From contig BCJJ01000011.1 in NCBI GenBank assembly GCA_039545355.1, forward strand, positions 746,642 through 810,641: a stretch of 64,000 nucleotides of DNA, written 5' to 3'. Under the pieces are notes generated by a model that saw only the letters and a list, made by a program, of their open reading frames with translations, did no database searches and was not told the origin of the DNA. Source of the DNA: Trichosporon coremiiforme. Its lineage: Eukaryota; Basidiomycota; Tremellomycetes; Trichosporonales; Trichosporonaceae. Shown here in pieces: positions 55,553 through 64,000 of this stretch. The position numbers were made by a program, and so were the translations under genes. Position 1 is the first letter of the stretch. Every line of letters starts with the position of its first letter.

Positions 55553-57258
55553 AACATGATTGTAATAGAGCGCGATGTTGTATATCCTATGGGATCGATT
55601 CTGTCCAGTTTCGTTCTGTCCAGTTTCGTTTTCCCTCGAACTCTTGCGAACCCTTGGGATCGCATACCTTCCCATCGCAGTGGTGCGGCTACTTCGCCAG
55701 AACCAAACCATTTTCACCTCATCAGTTGGTCGCAAACGACGCCGATCCAACTTTGCGTTTCTCTTACTCAACTCATAATCAAAGTCGCTACTCGTAGCAT
55801 CATCGACTCTCGAACGCGGAGGAGACAACCAGTGCACGAAGTGGTGCGCAGCATCAGTCCTATGTGATAGACATCAAAGTGTCGCGAGAGGATCCGTTCG
55901 ATTCCGCCTGCTTCTTCGGGTACACGACCAGACATGTCACGGGTGACAGTCCAAGCTTGCATTACCACCGGTTGGAGGAGTGACCATGTTGGATGAATGA
56001 TGAAGCGCCGCAGAGAGACTGTGGACGGTGTGAAGAGACCCAAGGCAGGGGCTCTCTTGGATGTGCAACTAACTGGCGGTGACAGTCCACAGGGCGCTTC
56101 TTGGCTGGGAAACGGGCTGAGATTGATGCATACGCTGGTCGTGTGCCTCGGATGAGGAGCCGTGAATTGCAGAGTGGTCCAGAGTGATCCATTTAGGATT
56201 TTGTATGCAGTGGTATGAAGGATGCTAAGGTGGCTCATGCGATGCGGGGTACGGCTCATCGCGTACTGAAAATCACTTGAAAGGATGCTCGGCATTGGAG
56301 CAGGCCGTGGGGACGGCACACAAGCACAACTGGGGAAAGTAAGGCCCAGAGGGGTGGTCAGGACGCGGGGCGGAAGGTGCGGCGCGCAGGCGCGCGCGCG
56401 CCGCTCACACTCACGCACGCGCGGGCGCGTTTGGGAAGGAAATTACGGTCAGGCGCAATTCGTTTTAGGGGTTCGATGGATGGGCGGGGTCTGACCGGGC
56501 TGGACCGGCTGGCGCGGCTGGCTGGCCATGGCTAGCCTGCATGGCATGGCTGTTGGCTGCCCAGTAAAGCCAGCTTGGGCGACTTGGGCGACTTGGGCGG
56601 CGGCCCTGCGCGCATTGGCTACCAGCGTACCAGCGTACCAGTGTGTCAGAGCTGACTGGCAGGCTGGCGTGATTGAGCCAGTGGATACGCCCAAGTGCGC
56701 CCGCCCGCCTGCCAGGCCTGCCAGGCTAGGTTTCTGCGCTCCTGCCCTGGCTCGACCATTGACCGGCCTAAAAGAGGAGCGAGTGATCCGGGCACATCAC
56801 AGGGCACGACACGTTTCGTCCGTATCACACTGGGCCACCGGGCCACCGCACCGCACCGCGCTCTGCACGCGGCACGTCTGCACGCTGCACGCTAGCCGTT
56901 GCCATCTACCGCTTTCCTCTCCGCCGCCGCATTTCGTCCTCGCCTCCCCCCAAGCATCCTCGACCCTTCTCATTCCTTTCATCTTCCCCTTTTCCGTTCT
57001 ACCGCTCTTCTCCCTTCCCATCCCCTATTGTTCACCTTGTTCACCCCCTGTCCGTGCCGACAATCGTTCGCCCTACCGGTCAGACCGATCTCCAAGGCCC
57101 GGTGCACGCGTCGTCTCACGCCCCCCTTCTCTCCAGAGACCCCGGGCTTCCAGTCAGCACACTCGCCACCTTATCCCTACCATTTTCAGTGCAACGATCT
57201 CTGAGCGTTCGCTTGACCTCGTTATCCGTTCTTCGCTGTCCTCTACCCCCTTGGTACA
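55553..57258. other. Intergenic region between NDC80 and MYO2, no gene seen
   Basis: Over 1.7 kb no frame shows family features. The last 350 bp (about 56900-57250) are strongly pyrimidine-rich, typical of the leader of a well-expressed gene, here MYO2. Short direct repeats of TGGCAGGCTGG- and CCAGCGTA-type occur near 56560-56720. Confidence 0.45.
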
Positions 57259-60200
57259 ATGGCCTCAGTGTACACCAAGGGGACGCGTGTCTGGCTGCCT
57301 GACAAGGAGGCCGGATGGGTGCCCGGCACCGTCACCTCGGTAGCGATACCCGGCGCCCCGAATCCGGACTCCGAAGTCATCATCGCGGTGCTGATTGACG
57401 GCAGAGCTGCAGATGAGGGGGGGTTTAAGGAGTTCAAGTGCTCCTTCGCTACCCTGCAGTCCGCCTCAGAGTCGAATGGCAACAACTTGTCCTTAGGCTC
57501 GAGCCAGGACGTTCTTCCACCATTGAGGAATCCGCCGCTCCTGGAGAGCTCGGAGGATCTGGCAAGCTTGAGTAATCTGAATGAACCTAGTGGTGAGTGT
57601 TCGATTGGGCCCCCTCATAAAAGCCAGCTGACCTCTAGTTCTCCACGCGATTGCGACACGATATGCGACGCACCAGCCCTACACTTACTCCGGCATTGTA
57701 TTGGTATGTTGCCAACGACTGAAGATCAGTCGGAGCTGACTTTCAGGTTGCACTGAACCCCTTCAGCCCCGTACCTCTGTGTAAGTGCCCGGTATCTTTG
57801 TGGGCTGACATGGCCAGATGGAAATGACATTCTCCAGGCCTATGCGGGTAAACGGAAAGGTGACATGGAACCACACCTGTTTGCGATCGCGGAGGAAGCT
57901 CTGGATCTCATGCGGAGGGGCAGTGGTAACGGCGGGGTGGATCCAACTGGTGCTGGCGATCAAACCATTGTTGTCAGCGGTGAGAGGTGAGTTGGACGGA
58001 CGGTCAGCCGCGGCTTGCAATTGACAACCAGTGGTGCAGGAAAGACCGTCTCTGCGAAGTACATCCTACGCTACTTCGCGTCAGTCATCAATGCGTCCAA
58101 AGAGACACCAGCTGAGCGTCGGCGCTTGGACCCCAGTGGGGACGACGAGGGCATGAGCGAAATCGAGCGCCAGATCCTCGCCAGCAACCCTATCATGGAG
58201 GCTTTCGGTAATGCCAAGACCACGCGCAATGACAACAGTTCGCGTTTTGGCAAGTACATTGAGGTTCGTTTCCAGTGAAGAGGATGAGATCTGATCAGTA
58301 GGTCCTCTTCGACAATGAGAAGGAAATTGTCGGCGCCAGGATCCGTACATACCTCTTGGAGCGATCTCGACTTGTCTATCAACCGGACACGGAGCGTAAC
58401 TATCATATCTTTTATCAGCTGCTAGCTGGTGCTCCAGCCAAGGAGCGCAAGGATTTGTCGCTGCCTGCCGATCCTCAGCAGTTCGCGTACCTAGCCGGCG
58501 GCGGTCCATCGTCGTCCTTCATCGCCGGCGTCGATGATGCCAAAGAGTTCCGCGACACGCAAGAGGCGCTCAGCACGGTGGGCATTTCGGTGGAGCGCCA
58601 GTGGCACATCTTCAAGGTTCTCGCCGCGTTGCTGCATCTTGGCAATGTCAAGATCACTCAATCTCGTACGGACGCTGTCCTGGCTGACGATGATCCGGCT
58701 CTTGCTCTGGCGACGTCTCTTCTTGGTCTGCCGCTTGCCGAGTTCAAAAAGTGGACTATCAAGAAGCAGTTGACGACCCGAAGTGAGAAGATTGTCACAA
58801 ATCTTGGATCGGCTCAGGCAACTGTAGTTCGCGATTCCGTGGCCAAGTTCATTTATTCTTGTTTGTTCGACGTATGTTGACCAGATAATGGAGATTGCTA
58901 ACAAACAGTGGCTTGTTGGGGCAGTGAACGACAGCCTCTCTGGGGACAATGCAAGCAAGTCGAACAGGTTCATCGGTGTTCTGGATATTGTACGCGTGAT
59001 ACATTTTCTCCGCTGACCTTCAAGTACGGCTTTGAACACTTCAAGAAAAACTCGTTTGAACAGTTCTGCATCAATTGGGCGAACGAGAAGCTGCAGCAAG
59101 AAGTGAGTGTCAAATTGGTTCGATGACTGACAGCTAGTTCAACGCACACGTTTTCAAGGTACGAAGTGAATCAAGTCCACGCTAACGTTGCGAGCTTGAA
59201 CAGGAGGAATACATGAGGGAGGAGATCAACTGGACTTTTATCGATTTCACGGACAACCAAGCTTGCATCGATGTAATCGAGGGCAAGATGGGCGTACTCA
59301 CTTTGCTCGACGAAGAGTCCCGTTTGCCATCCGGGGCTGACGCTTCGTTTGCCAATAAGCTTCATCAGCAGCTGGGACCCAAACCTGAATACAAGGACGT
59401 CTTCAAAAAGCCGCGATTCAACCAGAATGCCTTCACAATCGCACACTATGCTCACGACGTCACCTACGACGCCGACGGCTTCCTTGAAAAGAACCGTGAC
59501 ACCGTCCCCGATGAACACCTCGCGCTTCTGCAGAACTCCAGCAATGACTTCTTGCGTGAAGCAATCACTCGCTCTCTTGACCAAGCTGCCAGCTCCTCTG
59601 CAGCGCCAGCTGTGGAGTCCAAACCTGGACCGAAGAGAGGGGGGGCAACTCGCAAGCCCACGCTAGGGTCGATCTTCAAGCACTCGCTCATCAGCCTGAT
59701 GGACACGATAAACCACACGAATGTCCACTATATCCGCTGTATCAAGCCCAATGAGTCGAAGAAGGCGTGGACCTTCGAGCCGCAACAGGTGTTATCCCAG
59801 CTGCGTGCCTGTGGCGTGCTGGAGACGATCAGAATCAGTTGCGCCGGCTATCCGAGTCGCTGGACATTTGCAGAGTTTGCAAGCCGGTGAGTACGCTTCA
59901 CATCGCATCAATCTGATGTCAGATACTATGTCCTCGTCAACTCTAAGGAGTGGGAGGGTAACTCGGACGTCAAGGCCTTCTGTCAGCTCCTCCTGCAACG
60001 TACGCTAAAGGATGAGAACAAGTACCAAATCGGATTGTCGAAGATCTTCTTCCGCGCTGGTATGGTAGCCCTCCTGGAATCTCTGAGAACTGCTCGCCTC
60101 AATGCTCTTGTGACTTTGGTCCAGAAGAATGTGCGGCGCCGCATCGCATACAAGCACTACCAGGACCTGCGCCGCCGAACCATCACCATTCAGGCATGGT

Positions 60201-62805
60201 GGAGAGGCATCCAGGCCCGTCGTTTGGTCGAACAAATGAGGAGGGATGCGGCTGCTACGCTGCTGCAGCGGGCTGCGCGTGGTGTTCTTCAACGTCGCGC
60301 ATTTGCCACAACACGCCAGGCTGTCGTCACGATCCAGGCAGGTGGGTCCATTCCGCAAGGGTCACGCTAACGGCACAGGCATCCGAGGGTACCAAGCGAG
60401 GCAGCGATTCAGGGAGCAGAGAACGGAGTCTGCAGTCCTCCAGCTTCAGAGTCTCTTCCGTGGACAGTGAGTTGAGCTAAACTCTTGGAGCTGACGTTCA
60501 GCGCTACACGACTGCAGTACCGAGGGGAGATCCGCAGAATCATTGTTCTCCAGTCACAGTGGAGACGGAAGCTTGCGGTTCGCGAACTCAAGACTCTCAA
60601 GGCTGAAGCGAAATCTGCCGATAAGCTCAAGGAGATTTCCTACCAGTTGGAAAACAAGGTTGTCGAGCTCACTAAGACTCTCCAGAAGCGTACTGGCGAG
60701 AACAAGTCCCTCAAAGCTCGGATTTCTGATTTGGAGAAGGAGCTCGCGATCTGGCAGTCACGGCATGAAGAAGCCCAAGCGCGTTCCGCCTCGCTCGAAT
60801 CCAAACTTGCTGAGCCTACGGTCTCTCAAGACAAGTTTGACGAGGTGATGGCGTCGAGGATTGATTACGAAGAGCGTCTTCGTTCTGCCACCAAGCGCAT
60901 GTCTGAACTGGACGAGGAGATCACTCGGCTGTCGACTCAGCTCGAGCGCGCAACCGTCGACGCGAACGAGCGACAGGCTACGATCGACTCTTCAATCGCA
61001 AAACATGGAGAGGACGAGTCCACTATTCAATCCTTGCGACATGAGATCACTTCCCTGAAGGAACAGATCAGCCGCGCTAGCGCTCTGCAGGCGCTGACGA
61101 AGGGGGCACGCGATGCGCCTCCCTCGCCCACATTGGACCGAGGTCTGCGCGACTTCGCGAACGGTCTTCACGGCGGCGAGGCTCGTAACCACCCCCCGGC
61201 TCGCAGGCGTATTCGCAGGCACAGCACGACTGGTCACGGTGCAGTTGTTCCCCATTCTGAGGAGGACGCGGTGGATCTGCGGAAACCCGCCCTCAATACT
61301 CCGCGTGCGGTCTCAGTAATGTTCCCTCAGAACAATCTCCTGCGGCCCAGGGATTCCAATGGCTTGCCGACTCTGAACGACTCGTCTGCGGATGAGGTCG
61401 CTCGTCTTTTGGAGGATGAGGAAGGGTTGGACGACGATGTCCTGCACGGACTCATCGCGAGTCTGAAGATCCCTGCTGCGAGCCTTCACAACCCGCCTCT
61501 CGCCAAGGAGGTCATCTTCCCGGCTCACCTGATCAGTTTGGTGTCAAACGAGATGTGGAAGCTGGGCATGATCCCGGAGAGCGAACGCTTCCTGGCGAAC
61601 GTCATGCAGAGCATTCAAAGCTATGTCATGGTGAGTATTCCGCACCCCATCCGTCGACGCTAACTTTTCGCAGCAGTTCAAGGGCGAAGAGGTCATCGTC
61701 CCTGGAATCTTCTGGCTGTCCAACGTGCAGGAGATCCTGTCTTTCATCTGCGTGGCCGAATCTGACGCGCAACAAGGCATTGCGCCGGGGATGGATGAGC
61801 CCGGAGGTCGCGAGCTTGACTGGGAAGCCTATGAGCGACTCGTAGGCATCGTCAAGCACGACCTCGACAGCTTGGAGTACAACATTTATCACACCTGGAT
61901 GCTGGAAGTGAAGAAGAAGCTCGGAAAGATGGTCATTCCTGCCCTCATCGAGTCGCAATCGCTCCCCGGATTCATCACATCAGACGGCAGCGGCCGTATG
62001 TTCCAGCGCATGATCGGGATGGGCGGTGGCAACAACCAGCCAACTGCCAGCATGGACGATATCCTCAATCTCCTTAACAAGGTCTGGAAGTGTCTCAAGA
62101 GCTACTACATGGAGGAGAGCGTCATGCAGCAGGTCGTTACTGAGCTTCTGAAGCTGATCGGCACAATCGCGTTCAACGACCTCATCATGCGCCGGAACTT
62201 CTGCTCCTGGAAGAGAGGTGAGTACTTCGAATAGCCTTCTCACTAACGCTCAGCTATGCAAATCCAGTACAACATTACTCGCATTGAAGGTAAGGAGCCA
62301 ACAGCAGTTCAGCGGCTGACGGCAGAATGGTGCAAGGCTCATGACATGCCTGAGGGTCTTCTTCAGCTTGAACACCTCATGCAGGCCACCAAGTTGCTCC
62401 AGCTCAAGAAGGTACGCCCTGCATTTGAGCGAGACTAATGCGAACAGGCTTCAATGGGCGATATCGAGATCTTGTTCGACGTTTGTTGGATTCTCTCTCC
62501 TTCTCAGATCCAGAAACTCATCTCGCAATATCACAATGCCGACTACGAAGCCCCTATCTCACCCGACATTCTCAAGGCCGTGGCCGCGCGCGTACGGCCA
62601 GAGGATAAGAACGATCAGCTGCTCTTGCAGACGGAGCAGGACGAGGTTGGGCCGTACCAGATCCCTCCGCCGCGAGACATCGCCGGCCTTGAAACTTGTG
62701 CGTTACGCGGCTGTCATCAAGAGCATTAGAAGCTGACAATCAACAGACGTTCCGGCCTGGCTTAACGTCCCTCTCATCAGGAGGCTCGCGACGTTCGTCG
62801 CATAG
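57259..62805 (+). CDS. MYO2: Class V myosin heavy chain (MYO2)
   Basis: There are seventeen exons: 57259-57592, 57639-57703, 57747-57780, 57818-57986, 58032-58263, 58302-58871, 58909-58989, 59025-59102, 59138-59158, 59204-59886, 59923-60341, 60379-60466, 60502-61630, 61674-62217, 62254-62411, 62448-62697 and 62747-62805. They give 1637 residues. The motor carries cargo along actin: N-terminal SH3-like part ([16 protein letters not shown]), P-loop GESGAGKT (about 199-206), switch [13 protein letters not shown], relay [20 protein letters not shown], actin loop [14 protein letters not shown], converter region [19 protein letters not shown] motifs follow ([38 protein letters not shown]), then coiled coil and the cargo-binding DIL domain (about 1280-1610). 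Exon 9 is only 21 nt (FNAHVFK). MYO2 is a MAT-locus gene in Cryptococcus. Confidence 0.95.
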
Positions 62806-63446
62806 AGGGCCAGATGCGCCCATTCTCATAAGGTGTACCATGCTATGCAATATGCAATCGTATCGGATCCATATCTATGGTATCAACGTCGTCTGTTGCG
62901 TTCACTATCAGCGCGATGGACTAAAGACTACCGCGTATATTCATGCGAGGTTGAAACTAATTCAATCGCTTCGTGGGAGCTATAATTAGTGCCAATAGCA
63001 GACCACGTCGCGGAAACGGAAGTGTCACGATCGTCATGAAGGCGAGCATAGTTGTAGTTGCGTGCTTCTGCAGTGTTTGGACGGGCTGTGCGAAGCGCTT
63101 CGCGGATATTCGCGCGGCGGATGTGTACCCCGAGACAGGTGGACAGAAAGCAATAAATGACGGCCGCTAGGCTGTAAAGTCAGCGGGTTCGGATTCGAGC
63201 TGGCCCACAAGAAGAACCCCGTAGCAACCGCGAAAAGTAGGAAACCCCCATCTGGAGTCATCATGGCAGGGTCATCGTTACGCTTTGGGTTGACGAAGAT
63301 GTGACAAAGACGAAGAGTTAAGGACTATACTGGTGGTGGTACAGATCGACGGCTCTGTCACGTGACGTCTAACCTCCACCCTCCAAAAAGTTGCTGATGA
63401 TGCTGAACTGCGGTGCTGCTTGCGTTCTGCCTCTTCGCATTCGACC
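62806..63446. other. Intergenic; possible small hydrophobic ORF on the minus strand
   Basis: This lies between MYO2 and TSR1. A minus-strand frame starting at 63264 begins MMTPDGGFLLFAVATGFFLW, one clear membrane helix in a 76-codon frame ending at 63034. The part after about residue 32 is not convincing and may be replaced by an intron (a CTGACTTTACAG acceptor-like site is present). It could be a microprotein or chance. No family was recognised. Confidence 0.3.
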
Positions 63447-64000
63447 ATGGCACCTCAGGCGCATCATCACAGATCGACGCTCAAGCAGGTGTGTCTTTTC
63501 TAAGATTGCATGCGAGTTCTGACTCCAGAAAAACAAGTCTTTCAAATCCAAGCATGCTACGAAGGGGTCGTTGAAAGCAGCCGCCAAGGGTAAGTGGAGC
63601 AATCGAGGCTCGATCTGACAGCCTTAGGCAAAACAGCTTCTCTTGGTGTCTCTTCTCACTCTCGGAGCATAGAAGCTGGATCAAAGAGGGGCAGACTTCA
63701 TCAACAGGCTCAGAAACGTGACTCGAAGCAAAGGGCTGCTCGAGAGAGCGCCAAGTTCTTCTCTACGAGTTCTAGCGGAGGTGAGGTCTACAAACAGTCG
63801 CTTGGCTGACTTGCCAGGCAAGGTACCTCGCGTTATCTCCATCATTCCATTGCTTCCTTCCATTTCTACGGAGAAGTTCTACATCCAGTTACTCCATTCT
63901 CTGGATCTGTCCCCCCAGGAGATCGAGGAATTGTCGTCACGATACCAGCCGCATTGCTCCATCTTCGTGCCGGTCCCTAGATTCAAGACGAACCTCGTGG
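63447..64000 (+). CDS. TSR1: TSR1, 40S ribosome biogenesis factor (N-terminal part, cut by window end)
   Basis: The exons seen are 63447-63488, 63529-63589, 63628-63780 and 63818-64000, with the last one running off the window. The N-terminus MAPQAHHHRSTLKQKNKSF, KSKHATKGSLKAAAKGKT is the conserved basic start of Tsr1. A Gln/Arg stretch (QKRDSKQRAARESAKFF) and GKVPRVISIIPLLPS follow, the beginning of the GTPase-like domain shared with Bms1. Tsr1 is an inactive GTPase-fold protein that holds late pre-40S particles in the cytoplasm. The introns (40, 38 and 37 nt) follow the local pattern. No other family shares this start, so the call is good despite truncation. Confidence 0.88.

Overview
This window is nuclear DNA of a basidiomycete fungus. 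The genes are dense and intron-rich. Introns are mostly 32-56 nt, with a CTGAC- or CTAAC-type branch site usually only 4-15 nt before the 3' AG. The fungal-specific elongation factor eEF3, a KRE6/SKN1-type glucan-synthesis protein, GC-rich coding sequence and a mating-type-like homeodomain gene beside RPL22 and MYO2 point to Tremellomycetes, most likely Trichosporonales. The order is inferred from gene content, not proven. I reconstructed 22 protein-coding genes (20 complete, 2 cut by the window edges). Exon joins were chosen so that frame, splice signals and family motifs all agree. I found no tRNA, rRNA, CRISPR or bacterial-type feature.

Left part (0-15.7 kb): a partial membrane protein, exosome subunit RRP40, a BEM46-type hydrolase, splicing factor CWC25, and a long coiled-coil protein with a gamma-tubulin-complex-binding CM1 motif. 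A complete, apparently intact Tc1/mariner transposon (8397-10153) follows. Then come a DOMON-cytochrome b561 protein with a very long Ser/Arg-rich tail and an E2 ubiquitin-conjugating enzyme whose tail carries SUMO-interaction-like motifs.

Middle-left (15.7-31.9 kb): two gene-poor stretches with short repeats, duplications and decayed reading frames. They surround a small secreted defensin-like peptide gene (19.05 kb) and the eEF3 gene (24.3-28.0 kb). Two related broken copies of an unknown gene lie at 20.3-21.8 kb.

Right part (31.9-64 kb): dense again. In order: an AVT3/4-type vacuolar amino-acid transporter, a single HD2-class homeodomain gene, RPL22, a ferric reductase, a small methyltransferase, a TBL1/SIF2 WD40 protein, a TMEM115-like Golgi protein, a KRE6/SKN1 protein, RPN6, ATG7, NDC80, class V myosin MYO2, and the start of TSR1. 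A solo homeodomain gene with RPL22 and MYO2 within 27 kb resembles the fused mating-type (MAT) loci known from Cryptococcus and Trichosporonales. The pheromone and receptor genes are not seen here and would lie outside the window.

Most genes are housekeeping: RNA processing and decay, translation, proteasome, autophagy, kinetochore, cell wall and transport. The parts most worth follow-up are the MAT-like segment, the defensin-like peptide, the E2 with SUMO-interaction-like motifs, the intact transposon, and the several very short exons (8, 12, 21 and 24 nt) that carry core catalytic or DNA-binding residues.
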